The notes under the pieces are model-generated. The model did not search any database. It was not told the DNA's origin and saw only the letters and a program-made list of their open reading frames with translations. Shown here piece after piece: positions 24,931-33,652 of a DNA stretch of 64,000 nt. The stretch comes from an uncultured Clostridia bacterium (GTDB lineage: Bacteria; Bacillota; Clostridia; Oscillospirales; Oscillospiraceae). The first letter of the stretch is position 1. Each line of letters starts with the position of its first letter. The stretch covers positions 1 through 64,000 of the forward strand of contig CAMCRV010000001.1 of NCBI GenBank assembly GCA_945877365.1, in the 5' to 3' direction. The position numbers were made by a program, and so were the translations under genes.

Positions 24931-24959
24931 TTGACTTTTTCCCGATGCAGTGGTATATT
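24931..24959 (+). promoter_or_regulatory. Promoter of gltX
   Basis: TTGACT (24931-24936), 17 bases, TATATT (24954-24959) with TGG ahead. Its -35 box is eight bases from that of divergent trpS, so the two synthetase promoters may interfere or share a regulator. Confidence 0.8.
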
Positions 24960-24995
24960 GTACAATACAGAAAATATGAAAAAGAGGTATCTAGT

Positions 24996-26639
24996 ATGGA
25001 TTATCAGGCTCTTGCCGAACTTCTCTTTCCCGATGTAAATGACACTCCCGAAAGCCTTGAGGCGCGTTTTCCCCAGCGTGATCTCCCCGAAGGCGCTGTC
25101 GTGACCCGTATGGCTCCCTCCCCTACCGGCTTTGTTCACCTTGGCAATCTGGTTCAGGGTTTAACCTCTGAGAGAATGGCTCACCAGAGCGGCGGCGTTC
25201 TGTTCCTCCGGGTGGAGGACACCGATGCCAAACGGGAGGTTCCCGGTGCTGTGGAGGTTCTCATCGATACCCTGAAGCACTATGGAATCCGGTTTGACGA
25301 GGGCGCAACCATTGACGGCGACAATGGCATCTATGGGCCTTACCGTCAGCGTCAGCGGGCATCCATCTACCATGTCTATGCCAAGAAGCTGGTTTCCGAG
25401 GGGCAGGCATATCCCTGCTTCTGCACCGAGGAGGAGCTGACCGCCATGCGGGAAAAGCAGGAGGCTGCCAAGGAGACCACCGGATACTATGGGAAATATG
25501 CCCTGTGGCGTGACCGCAGCATGGAGGAAATTCAGGCGCAGCTGGATGCCGGCAATCCCTGGGTGCTTCGCTTCCGCAGCACAGGATCCATTGAAAACCA
25601 GTTCAAGTTTGACGATGTTGTTAAGGGCAAATTGACCATTACGGAAAACAATGTGGATCATGTTCTGCTGAAATCCGACGGAATTCCCACCTATCACTTT
25701 GCCCATGCCGTGGACGACCACCTGATGCGGACCACCCATGTGGTGCGGGGTGACGAATGGCTGCCCAGCCTCCCCTTCCATATTCAGCTTTTCAAGGCTC
25801 TGGGCTTCAAGCTGCCCAAGTATGTGCACATCGGCCCCCTGATGAAGATGGACGGCACCTCCAAGCGGAAGCTGTCCAAGCGGAAGGATCCGGAGCTGGC
25901 TCTGACCTTCTATAAGGCGGAAGGTTTCCCGGTTCAGGCGGTTTATGAATACCTGATGACGCTGCTGAACTCCAACTTTGAGGACTGGCGCAGGGCAAAT
26001 CCCACGGCTCCTGCCACGGACTTCAAGTTCAGCCCCAAGAAGCTGAATCCTGCCGGCAATCTTTTCGACTATGCCAAACTGACGGATGTCTCCAAGAATG
26101 TCATCGCCGCCATGGATGCTGCTCAGGTCTGCCAGCTGCTGACCCAGTGGGCGCTGGAATTTGACCCGGAATTTGGCCAGCTGCTGGCAGCTGATCCTGA
26201 CTACACCACCAGAATTCTGGCCATCGGCCGGGGCGGCAAAAAGCCCAGAAAGGATCTGGGTGTTTGGAAGGATGCCAAGCCGTATATGGGCTTCTTCTTC
26301 GATGCGTATCTGGAGGCACCTGTTTTTGACGAGAAATTCGACAGACAGGTGATCACCGATGCCCTGAAGCGGTTCCTGGAGGTCTTTGATATTCAGGATG
26401 ACGCTAACCAGTGGTTTGATAAGGTGAAGCAAATTACCACGGATATGGGATTCACCACAGATATGAAGGCCTATAAGGCAAATCCCGATGCTTACCCCGG
26501 CACCGTTGCCGACATTTCCACTTTCATCCGTCTGGCGGTTACCGGAAAAACCAATTCCCCGGATCTCTATTCCGTTATGCAGATTCTTGGCTATGACCGT
26601 ACCGTTGCCAGAATCCGGAATGTTTTGAATAATCTCTAA
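24996..26639 (+). CDS. gltX: Glutamyl-tRNA synthetase
   Basis: 547 residues, a class I enzyme. RMAPSPTGFVHLGN is the HIGH region and KRKLSKRK the KMSKS region; EDTDAKREVPGAV and the HVVRGDEWLPS block are typical of Glu/Gln synthetases. The length matches the longer clostridial GltX form rather than the 470-residue type. Whether it charges only Glu or also tRNA-Gln (with later amidation) is not readable here. The start is the ATG at 24996 behind AGAGGT. Confidence 0.92.
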   Translation: MDYQALAELLFPDVNDTPESLEARFPQRDLPEGAVVTRMAPSPTGFVHLGNLVQGLTSERMAHQSGGVLFLRVEDTDAKREVPGAVEVLIDTLKHYGIRFDEGATIDGDNGIYGPYRQRQRASIYHVYAKKLVSEGQAYPCFCTEEELTAMREKQEAAKETTGYYGKYALWRDRSMEEIQAQLDAGNPWVLRFRSTGSIENQFKFDDVVKGKLTITENNVDHVLLKSDGIPTYHFAHAVDDHLMRTTHVVRGDEWLPSLPFHIQLFKALGFKLPKYVHIGPLMKMDGTSKRKLSKRKDPELALTFYKAEGFPVQAVYEYLMTLLNSNFEDWRRANPTAPATDFKFSPKKLNPAGNLFDYAKLTDVSKNVIAAMDAAQVCQLLTQWALEFDPEFGQLLAADPDYTTRILAIGRGGKKPRKDLGVWKDAKPYMGFFFDAYLEAPVFDEKFDRQVITDALKRFLEVFDIQDDANQWFDKVKQITTDMGFTTDMKAYKANPDAYPGTVADISTFIRLAVTGKTNSPDLYSVMQILGYDRTVARIRNVLNNL

Positions 26640-26647
26640 AATTGGGA

Positions 26648-26680
26648 ACTCCCGGCACTTCGGTGCCGGGAGTACTTCTT
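26648..26680 (+). terminator. Intrinsic terminator of gltX
   Basis: Stem ACTCCCGGCAC/GTGCCGGGAGT with a TTCG tetraloop followed by ACTTCTTT. The T-rich tail overlaps the -35 box of the pulA promoter. Confidence 0.85.
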
Positions 26681-26707
26681 TACAGATTTTCCCATCTATG
26701 GTATACT
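26679..26707 (+). promoter_or_regulatory. Promoter of the pullulanase-NUDIX gene
   Basis: TTTACA (26679-26684), 17 bases, TATACT (26702-26707). Confidence 0.8.
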
Positions 26708-26740
26708 GTTCTGGATAATGAGAAAAAGGAGAAATCCGCC

Positions 26741-29056
26741 ATGCTGGATTTTTACTCTGCCCCGGCCTTTGAAAAGGCGTTTACTTACACCGGAAATGAT
26801 TTGGGGGCCACCTGGAGCCCGGATGCAACCCAGTTTCGCCTGTGGGCGCCTACCGCATTTCATGCAGAAGTCTGCCTGTTCCGGAATGGAACCCCCCAGA
26901 ACGATCCCTTCTTTTTCAAAGTAGCTATGGAGCCGGATGTACAAGGCACATGGCTTGCGGAAATCCCGGGCAACCTGTCCGGCTGCTATTACACCTATCT
27001 GGTGGAGCGAGAGGGACAGTGGGTGGAGAGTGCGGATCCCTATGGCAAAGCATCCGGAATCAACGGATACAGGAGCATGGTCATCAATTTAGAAGATACC
27101 GACCCTGATGGGTGGGTATCCGATTCGGATCCCCATGCCTGTTCGCCCATAACGGATGCTGTTATCTCTGAGGTGCATATTCGGGATATTTCGGCACATG
27201 CTTCCTCCGGTATTCCGGAAAAAGGAAAATATGCAGGTCTGTGTCAGGAAAACACGGCAACAAAAACCGGGAAACCTACAGGCCTGTCACATTTGAAGCG
27301 CCTGGGTATCACCCATATTCAGCTGATGCCTGTTTTTGATTTTAGCAGCGTGGATGAAAACTTTCCGGATTCCTACAACTGGGGTTACGATCCGGCTCAA
27401 TTCTTTGTGCCGGAGGGCTCCTATGCTTCGGATGCGGGAAACGGTGCCGTCCGCATCCGGGAATTAAAAGAACTGATTCATCAGCTGCATCAAAACGGAC
27501 TGAGTGTTGTAATGGATGTGGTTTTCAACCATGTGCACAGATTGGATTCCTTTCCCTTTCATCGCATTGTACCCGGATATTTCAGCCGGATCTTTTCCGA
27601 TGGTTTTGTGTCCAACGGCTCCTGCTGCGGCAATGATACCGCATCGGAGCGAAGCATGGTGAGAAAGTATATCACAGATTGTGTTCTGTTTTGGGTCGAG
27701 GAATACCACATCGATGGCTTTCGGTTCGATCTGGCAGGACTGCTGGATACACAGACTCTGCAAGCTGTAATGGACACCGTACATCAAGCCCATCCCAATG
27801 TCCTGTTCTATGGAGAGGGCTGGAAAATGGACACCCATCCCACCAAATCCGATACCATTCTGGCTACGCAGGAAAACGCTGGGTTACTGCCTCAGTTTGC
27901 TTTCTTCAATGATACCATTCGGGACCAGCTCCGGGGCTCGGTATTCGACAACGGCCCCACAGGGTTTGCCACAGGCGGATATTTTCACAAGCCTACTTTG
28001 GAAGCCTGCTTCATGGGGGATCCCTATTGGGCCACTTCCCCTGCTCAGGTCATCAACTATGTATCCTGCCACGACAACCACACCCTGTATGATCGGATTT
28101 GCATCGCGGCTCCTCAGGCATCTGCTGAGGAACGGGCTGCCAGAAGCCGTCTGGCCGGTGCATTTGTACTGCTGTCTCAGGGAGTCCCCTTCTTTCTATG
28201 TGGAGAAGAAATGCTGCGCTCCAAGGCCATTCGGAAGGGGGAATATGACGGCAACAGCTATTGTTCCGGGGATTCGGTGAACGCCATCCGGTGGAGCTCT
28301 CTGTCAAAGCGAGAAAATCGGGAAACTCTTTCCTATTATCGGGGACTGATTGCATTCCGCAAGGCGCATCCCTGCCTTCGCTGCACCACGGCAGAGGAGG
28401 TCTACCGCACAGTTCATCCCCTACCCTGTGTTGGGGAACGATCTGTCCTGTTTTCCGTGTCAGATTCAGAGGAAGAGCTTATTATCGGCTTCAACGGAAA
28501 TTTGGATTCTATAACCATTGATCTTCCGGAGGGCGACTGGCAGATCAACATTCTGGGCAAGCGTGCCGGCACCAAATGCTTGGAAACTATTACCGGAGCA
28601 CTCGACCTTCCTCCCCTTTCTGCTGTTGCATTATCCCGAAAACGGGCGCAAAAGCTGGTGGAGGTGGTAGCTGCACTGATTTGGGAAAAGGACAAGTTTC
28701 TGATTTGTCAGCGGCCTGCCCACAAGGCAAGGGGACTTTTGTGGGAGTTCGTGGGTGGAAAGGTGGAAAAGGGAGAGACCTTCCCACAAGCGCTGATCCG
28801 GGAATGTCAGGAGGAGCTTGCCATTACCCTGGATGTGGGCGAGCAGTTTATGCAGGTTGTTCACCGGTATCCGGACATCCTGATTCGCCTGACTTTGTTT
28901 CACTGTACCATAGCACAGGGGATACCGAAGCTGCTGGAACACAATGACATGAGATGGATTCATCCCAGCGAGGTAGACAGCTTTGACTTCTGCCCGGCTG
29001 ATACCGATATTCTGGAGGAAATCAAAAGGAAATATGGCAGCCGTCCGCCGCTGTAA
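26741..29056 (+). CDS. pulA: Type I pullulanase fused to a C-terminal NUDIX hydrolase
   Basis: 771 residues in one frame. Residues about 1-120 form a CBM48-like N-terminal domain, followed by a GH13 barrel with the type I signature YNWGYDP, the nucleophile region GFRFDLAG, acid/base FYGEGW and SCHDNHT, and a short C-domain to about 630. Pullulanase cuts alpha-1,6 branches of glycogen or pullulan; with no signal peptide it should act on stored glycogen. From residue 638 a full MutT-type NUDIX domain follows, with box GGKVEKGETFPQALIRECQEEL (E and REXXEE intact). No stop, start signal or frameshift separates the parts. ATG 26741 follows AAAAGGAG. Confidence 0.85.
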   Translation: MLDFYSAPAFEKAFTYTGNDLGATWSPDATQFRLWAPTAFHAEVCLFRNGTPQNDPFFFKVAMEPDVQGTWLAEIPGNLSGCYYTYLVEREGQWVESADPYGKASGINGYRSMVINLEDTDPDGWVSDSDPHACSPITDAVISEVHIRDISAHASSGIPEKGKYAGLCQENTATKTGKPTGLSHLKRLGITHIQLMPVFDFSSVDENFPDSYNWGYDPAQFFVPEGSYASDAGNGAVRIRELKELIHQLHQNGLSVVMDVVFNHVHRLDSFPFHRIVPGYFSRIFSDGFVSNGSCCGNDTASERSMVRKYITDCVLFWVEEYHIDGFRFDLAGLLDTQTLQAVMDTVHQAHPNVLFYGEGWKMDTHPTKSDTILATQENAGLLPQFAFFNDTIRDQLRGSVFDNGPTGFATGGYFHKPTLEACFMGDPYWATSPAQVINYVSCHDNHTLYDRICIAAPQASAEERAARSRLAGAFVLLSQGVPFFLCGEEMLRSKAIRKGEYDGNSYCSGDSVNAIRWSSLSKRENRETLSYYRGLIAFRKAHPCLRCTTAEEVYRTVHPLPCVGERSVLFSVSDSEEELIIGFNGNLDSITIDLPEGDWQINILGKRAGTKCLETITGALDLPPLSAVALSRKRAQKLVEVVAALIWEKDKFLICQRPAHKARGLLWEFVGGKVEKGETFPQALIRECQEELAITLDVGEQFMQVVHRYPDILIRLTLFHCTIAQGIPKLLEHNDMRWIHPSEVDSFDFCPADTDILEEIKRKYGSRPPL

Positions 29057-29101
29057 CCGGCAGGTATTCTGTCTATAACGCCATAAAAACCCTTCCTTTT
29101 A

Positions 29102-29130
29102 TTGACAACTGCCAGCAATTTCACTATAAT
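29102..29130 (+). promoter_or_regulatory. Consensus promoter of the cytidylate-kinase-like gene
   Basis: TTGACA (29102-29107), 17 bases, TATAAT (29125-29130): a perfect sigma-A match. The leader of about 80 bases could form short stems (for example AGGT/ACCT around 29143-29160), but no known riboswitch is evident. Confidence 0.88.
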
Positions 29131-29215
29131 AGAAGTGCAGGGAGGTCTGTGCTGCGACCTTTGAGATTGCCGCACCATCCCCTATCATCCCGTTCCTCGG
29201 GAAGGAGGTTTTTTC

Positions 29216-29827
29216 ATGGAAAAGAAAATTATTACCATCAGCCGTGAGTTTGGTTCCGGTGGACGGACACTGGGACGCCTGATTGCGGATAAGCTGAATA
29301 TCCCCTTCTATGACAAGGAGCTGGTTGATCAGGTTGCCGTAGAATCCGGCTTTGCCCCTAAATTTGTGGAAGAACACGGCGAACACTCCCCCAGCAGCAG
29401 CCTGTTTTCCTACGCCTTTGCACCGCAGGGCGTTCCCGGCATTATGAATGGCCTGTCTACAGCCGATTTTCTTTGGAATATTCAGTGCAATGTAATTTTG
29501 CAGCTGGCAGAAAAAGGCCCCTGTGTCATCGTTGGCAGAAATGCCGACTACATCCTGAAAGATCGTCCCGATGCCCTTCACATTTTTACCCATGCGGATG
29601 TGGCGTTCCGGGCAGAGCGAATTGTGTCCCGTTATGGCGAGTCCGAGAAGAGCCCGGAGGCAAGATTGCAGGAGAAGGACAAGCGCCGCCGGGTAAATTA
29701 CCAGCACTACACAGGCAGAACCTGGGGCCAGTCCCAGAACTACGACCTTTGCTTCAACACCGGTGTCCTTGGCATTGAACAGTGCGCTGATATTGTTGTG
29801 GGTATTGTGGAAAACTCCAGAAAATAA
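29216..29827 (+). CDS. Cytidylate kinase-like family protein
   Basis: 203 residues. The P-loop is ISREFGSGGRTLG, followed by IPFYDKELVDQVA and the VIVGRNADYIL strand. These mark the AAA_26 'cytidylate kinase-like' family, common in clostridia and separate from true Cmk. The nucleotide substrate is not established. It is a single gene with a consensus promoter and a terminator, which suggests steady, high expression. Confidence 0.75.
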   Translation: MEKKIITISREFGSGGRTLGRLIADKLNIPFYDKELVDQVAVESGFAPKFVEEHGEHSPSSSLFSYAFAPQGVPGIMNGLSTADFLWNIQCNVILQLAEKGPCVIVGRNADYILKDRPDALHIFTHADVAFRAERIVSRYGESEKSPEARLQEKDKRRRVNYQHYTGRTWGQSQNYDLCFNTGVLGIEQCADIVVGIVENSRK

Positions 29828-29831
29828 CGAA

Positions 29832-29866
29832 TTGCCCTGCACCGCAATGGTGCAGGGCAAATTTTA
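29832..29866 (+). terminator. Bidirectional terminator
   Basis: A 12-bp stem TTGCCCTGCACC/GGTGCAGGGCAA followed by ATTTTATA. It lies between the kinase-like gene and the convergent DUF4317 gene and overlaps the latter's last codons. Confidence 0.85.
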
Positions 29867-31015
29867 TACCGTTGCAGGTTCCGGATCTCCGATATGGATG
29901 TTGACGCCGTTGACTTCCACATTTTCATCCGCGCAGATCAGAATGTACTTGACCCCGCCAATGATCCGGGTTTCCACCAGATCAGCCCGGGTAGGATCTA
30001 CCTTGATTACCACATCCGGGGTCTTTACCTCAAAGTGCTTGTTGTCGATGATGTTTTTGGGGTGAAGCTCTGCTTCAAAGCCAAAGGCTTCATCATAGTC
30101 CACGCTGAACTTTGCCATATGTTCATCGGAGACGCCGCAGGAGGCTAGAACCTCCTTGACATCCTCCTTGGTGATCATCAGGGGCTCCGGAACCTTGGAC
30201 TCCTTGTGCAGCTCAATCCGCTGAGACAGCTGATCGTGCACCGTCTGAACCACATCCAGACTGCACTCCTCACCCAGGCAGGTACTGAGAAGGGCTTCAA
30301 AGGACTTCTTCTGCTCTGCAGCAGGCTTGGGAACCGGGGTGTTGAACAGGGCCTCAATCAGCTGATCCTGTCCGGCCTTGATATCCCGGGTATAGAACAG
30401 TGCATTGTAAATATTGGTGGATCGGTTGTCAAAGGCCGGAAAAAGGAAACCCAGCGCCGGGGCAGAGACCAGATTCTGGATAGCCCCGTCGTGGAACAGC
30501 TTTTCTTCCGGGACATAGTGCAGGTTTGCCTTGGTCTGCTTGACCGGGCAGATGGCACACACAAGGTAGGTATAGTTCTCCTCGGAAGCATCCTTCTGCA
30601 AGGCATCATCCTTGCTCTTAAAGGGCACATCGTAGCTGTCACAGCCCAGCAGAATCACATAGCTGCCCTCCAGCTGGATGTTATCGATGATCTTCTGATA
30701 CAGCTCCTGCAGCTTTTCCTCGTCCTTCAGGCCGCTCTTGCGCAGCTCCATCAGCAGAGCGTGCTCCGGGGAGCTGGCTACCTGACTGGTTTTGAAGGTA
30801 ATATCAATGAGATTTTTGCCAATTCCACCGGAGAAAACCCGGCGCAGTAGGGCAAAATACTTGTCGGACTCGTTCTCCGGCATGATGCCGGTGGACTGCC
30901 GGAACTGGGTGATAATCTCTTTATTGTCATTGACATAGCAGCCATAAATGGCCGTAATATTGCTGCGATCCCGGCGCTGTCTGCGGCGCAGCTCGCCAAT
31001 TTCCTTTTCGTTCAT
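29864..31015 (-). CDS. DUF4317 family protein
   Basis: 383 residues, cytoplasmic. It begins MNEKEIGELRRRQRRDRSN, includes ITAIYGCYVNDNKEIITQF and ends with a short beta-rich segment. This is the DUF4317 family, widespread in Firmicutes of the gut and without a known function. The start has GAGGGA. The promoter is probably an extended -10, TGC TATAAT (minus, 31051-31056). It is a single gene, adjacent to but separately transcribed from the sigma/anti-sigma pair. Confidence 0.8.
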   Translation of the reverse strand: MNEKEIGELRRRQRRDRSNITAIYGCYVNDNKEIITQFRQSTGIMPENESDKYFALLRRVFSGGIGKNLIDITFKTSQVASSPEHALLMELRKSGLKDEEKLQELYQKIIDNIQLEGSYVILLGCDSYDVPFKSKDDALQKDASEENYTYLVCAICPVKQTKANLHYVPEEKLFHDGAIQNLVSAPALGFLFPAFDNRSTNIYNALFYTRDIKAGQDQLIEALFNTPVPKPAAEQKKSFEALLSTCLGEECSLDVVQTVHDQLSQRIELHKESKVPEPLMITKEDVKEVLASCGVSDEHMAKFSVDYDEAFGFEAELHPKNIIDNKHFEVKTPDVVIKVDPTRADLVETRIIGGVKYILICADENVEVNGVNIHIGDPEPATV

Positions 31016-31081
31016 GGTGATCCCTCGCTTATGAATAATAGTGCCGGGGTATTATAGCACAGTGCGGGTTAAAAATCCAGT

Positions 31082-31111
31082 AAAAAGTGTGGGAGGGGCG
31101 TTGCCCCTCCC
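31082..31111 (-). terminator. Intrinsic terminator of the sigma/membrane-partner operon
   Basis: GGGAGGGGC/GCCCCTCCC stem with a three-base loop, followed on the minus strand by ACACTTTTT. It sits ten bases past the stop codon at 31121. Confidence 0.85.
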
Positions 31112-31120
31112 ATTTGCAGT

Positions 31121-32542
31121 TTATGGCCTGTCTGAAATTGCCCGGAATGGGATTTCCACCGGCGTGTAGGAATTGATGATAGCTTGTGCCTGATCCTCAG
31201 AAATAGGATCTGTGGGGGTCTCCCCATCGGCGCTGCGGAACCAGGGGCTTTCCGGGTCAGTGTCGGCATCAAAGATGACTGCATCGTCCACCACCAGAAC
31301 ACCGTTTACCAGACGGTAAAAGGTATCATAAGAAAGGGCAGCACCGCCGGAGCCTTGCTGATAGAGGATATTGTCGTTGCACAGACGGTAGGAACTTCGC
31401 TCCCAGCCGGTGAGAACAAGGCTGACACCCTCGTCGGTAAGGGTATACACATTATAAACAATGCTTCCGTCGGTGATGAGAAGCTCCTGATTTCCGTTTC
31501 CATCCAGATCCATCAGGGCATAGCCAAAATCCACGCCATACTCTGTCAGATTGGCGATCATGATGCTGATACCTGCATCACTGCACTGCTGCATATTCCA
31601 CTTCTCCGAGATTGCCCGGTCAAACACCGAAAGAATATCCTCGTAAGCCTGTGTGGTGGGGGTTGTTTCCTGGTAGCTGTTCTCCCCTATCGGACTGGGC
31701 AGCGGCGTAACATCCAGTTTTACCTTCGGATACTTTGACACAATGATATCCCCGGCTTCATCTTTGGAGATGGGCTGCACATTGGCATCGGAAGGGCCGG
31801 AGAAATACTGTCCATCCCGAAGGACAACTGCCTCCTGAATAGAGAAATCAAAGTCATTGACCAGAGTGTAAAATTGCCAATAGGTTGCCCCATCAACCGT
31901 TTCCTGCCGCTTGATCACATTCCCCTCACAGAGATTCAGGAACACATTTTCCGAAGCGCAGAAAAGGTGCCCCGCACCGTCATTGGGCAGGATGGTGAAC
32001 ACATCGTACACCTGTTCGCCATCGCTGATGATCAGCTCTTCAATGCCGTTTCCGTCCAAATCCCGGAGACAGAAGCCCAGCTTATCCCTGACATCCTCCT
32101 GAATAATCTGGGGGCTGATATCGGCATTATGGCACTGGGCAACATCCCAGTTATCCCGCAGTGCGGTGGCATACTTATTCAGAATCGTTCCATAGTAAGC
32201 ATTGGAGCCGCTCAAGGCGGTTTCCGAAGAATCTTGGGTCTGTGGTGCAGGCACTGCGGAGAAGGATGGTTCCGCAGAAGAAGGAGACATGGTCTGCCTG
32301 TTCTTCAGCATACCAATTCCCAAGCCGCCAAGTACACATACAGCAAGGCAGGCGGCAATGGCCGGGATAAGGCTGCGGCGGCTGTGCTTTACCGGTTCCG
32401 TAACATAGGTATTTCTGTTCGTTCGCTTTGTCGGCTGTGCCTGCTCCGGCATTTGCCGGAGGATCTCCTGAAGCATTCTGTCCTTTTGCATCTGGGAGGG
32501 ATTGATGGAGTCAAAAGCCTTCACAATGATCTTGCTTCTCAT
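31121..32542 (-). CDS. Membrane-anchored protein with duplicated DLDGNG domain, probable anti-sigma partner
   Basis: 473 residues. A cytoplasmic N-terminus (about 1-58), one membrane helix (59-79) and a large external part holding two homologous units, each with a calcium-loop-like motif: CLRDLDGNGIEELIISDGEQVYDVF and ALMDLDGNGNQELLITDGSIVYNVY. The start ATG overlaps the sigma gene stop (ATGA), the usual coupling of an ECF sigma with its anti-sigma. No classic zinc-binding anti-sigma motif is visible in the short cytoplasmic part, so that role is inferred from position and topology. The external repeats may be the sensor. Confidence 0.6.
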   Translation of the reverse strand: MRSKIIVKAFDSINPSQMQKDRMLQEILRQMPEQAQPTKRTNRNTYVTEPVKHSRRSLIPAIAACLAVCVLGGLGIGMLKNRQTMSPSSAEPSFSAVPAPQTQDSSETALSGSNAYYGTILNKYATALRDNWDVAQCHNADISPQIIQEDVRDKLGFCLRDLDGNGIEELIISDGEQVYDVFTILPNDGAGHLFCASENVFLNLCEGNVIKRQETVDGATYWQFYTLVNDFDFSIQEAVVLRDGQYFSGPSDANVQPISKDEAGDIIVSKYPKVKLDVTPLPSPIGENSYQETTPTTQAYEDILSVFDRAISEKWNMQQCSDAGISIMIANLTEYGVDFGYALMDLDGNGNQELLITDGSIVYNVYTLTDEGVSLVLTGWERSSYRLCNDNILYQQGSGGAALSYDTFYRLVNGVLVVDDAVIFDADTDPESPWFRSADGETPTDPISEDQAQAIINSYTPVEIPFRAISDRP

Positions 32543-33024
32543 TCGTCCGCACCTCCTAACATGGCTTGCAGCTGTTTTCTTGCCCGGGCGAGTCTGCTGC
32601 GTACGGTTGCATCCGGGCATCCCAGAAACTGCGCAATTTCAGCGGTGGAATAGCCCTCATAATAGTACATATAGACTGCTGTCTTGTAGTCGTCGGAGAG
32701 GGACAGAATTGCCTCCATAACAGCACTGCTGCCATTTGTTTTTTGCGGAAGATCCGGGTAATCCTCGATGTTTTCGTTGGTTCTCCACCATTTTTTCAGG
32801 GTATCCTTGCAGAGATTGGATGCCGTTACAATCAGCCACGCCTTTTCATGGCGTTCGTCCGCAAATTTCTTTTGATTGGACAGCAGCCGAAGAAAGGTCT
32901 CCTGCACCATATCCTCTGTATCTGTCTGATTTTTCATAAAGGAATAGCACACCCGGTAAACCATATCCACATGGCGGTTATAGGTCTCTATAAAATTCTT
33001 TGTCCCTGTTTGGGTCAAGGGCAT
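32539..33024 (-). CDS. ECF-type RNA polymerase sigma factor
   Basis: 161 residues with region 2 (YRVCYSFMKNQTDTEDMVQETFLRLL) and region 4 (LSLSDDYKTAVYMYYYEGYSTAEIAQFLG...TVRSRLARARK) separated by a short linker, the minimal sigma-70 form. The start is an ATG with GGAGG. It is the first gene of a two-gene operon with the membrane protein and is preceded by a promoter that looks like an ECF type, suggesting autoregulation. Confidence 0.88.
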   Translation of the reverse strand: MPLTQTGTKNFIETYNRHVDMVYRVCYSFMKNQTDTEDMVQETFLRLLSNQKKFADERHEKAWLIVTASNLCKDTLKKWWRTNENIEDYPDLPQKTNGSSAVMEAILSLSDDYKTAVYMYYYEGYSTAEIAQFLGCPDATVRSRLARARKQLQAMLGGADE

Positions 33025-33047
33025 TGCTGTCGCCTCCTCTCACTTTA

Positions 33048-33076
33048 GAAACGATTGAGAAAGTCAAAATGTTGCA
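33048..33076 (-). promoter_or_regulatory. Putative ECF-sigma autoregulated promoter
   Basis: Minus strand TGCAAC followed by ATTTT (-35, 33071-33076), 17 bases, CGTTTC (-10, 33048-33053). The AAC/CGT pairing is typical of ECF sigma promoters. No good sigma-A pair is present in the same 100 bases. Confidence 0.5.
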
Positions 33077-33082
33077 GAAAAG

Positions 33083-33115
33083 GAAAAAGCTCCTGAAAAG
33101 ATTTTCAGGAGCTTT
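33083..33115 (-). terminator. Intrinsic terminator of the recA-rimO-pgsA operon
   Basis: Stem AGCTCCTGAAAA/TTTTCAGGAGCT followed on the minus strand by a T run, just past the pgsA stop. It isolates the sigma promoter from upstream transcription. Confidence 0.85.
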
Positions 33116-33121
33116 GGAAAG

Positions 33122-33652
33122 TCAATCCAGCAGGCATCTCCAATTCTGGACAAAGTATTCCCCGCCGGAATACACGGTTGTAATCACAATCACAGCAATG
33201 ACAATCCAGTTCAGTACCGGGATACCGGGAAGGGCCATCATGGCGCAAAGGCCCACCATGGTGCTGGCGGTCTTTACCTTTCCGCTCCACCCGGCGGCGA
33301 TCACATTCCCCTTCTGGACTGCCACCAGCCGCAGACCGGTAACAGCGAACTCCCGGGTCAGAACGATCATCAGCGCCCAGGCAGGAAAAACTTTCCACTC
33401 ACAGAACATGGCCATGGCAGCGATGGTCAGGAGTTTATCGGCCAGCGGATCCAGAAATTTCCCGAAATCCGTGGTCTGATTGTAGTGACGGGCTATGTAT
33501 CCATCCACAAAATCCGTCAGGCTGGCGATGATAAAAATCCCCAGGGAAATATACATCCACATTCCTGCCTGACCATGGCTCATGTACATGGCTGCCATAT
33601 ACATGGGAATCATGGCAACCCGAACCATTGTAATCTTGCTTGCAGTCGTCAC
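33122..33652 (-). CDS. pgsA: CDP-diacylglycerol-glycerol-3-phosphate phosphatidyltransferase
   Basis: 176 residues, integral membrane. The CDP-alcohol signature is intact: DFVDGYIARHYNQ...GKFLDPLAD. Its place directly after rimO and near recA matches the usual pgsA neighbourhood in Firmicutes, so this is the main phosphatidylglycerophosphate synthase. The start is GTG at 33652, seven bases after GGAGG and overlapping the rimO stop (GTGA). A paralogue is at 19.9 kb. Confidence 0.9.
   Translation of the reverse strand: MTTASKITMVRVAMIPMYMAAMYMSHGQAGMWMYISLGIFIIASLTDFVDGYIARHYNQTTDFGKFLDPLADKLLTIAAMAMFCEWKVFPAWALMIVLTREFAVTGLRLVAVQKGNVIAAGWSGKVKTASTMVGLCAMMALPGIPVLNWIVIAVIVITTVYSGGEYFVQNWRCLLD

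Noticed and set aside
24846-24995. A T-box leader for trpS or gltX.
   Set aside because: The leaders are about 30-50 bases, and no specifier loop or antiterminator bulge sequence is present.
29131-29215. The leader of the cytidylate-kinase-like gene as a riboswitch.
   Set aside because: Only short local pairings are seen, and nothing matches a known aptamer core or an expression platform.
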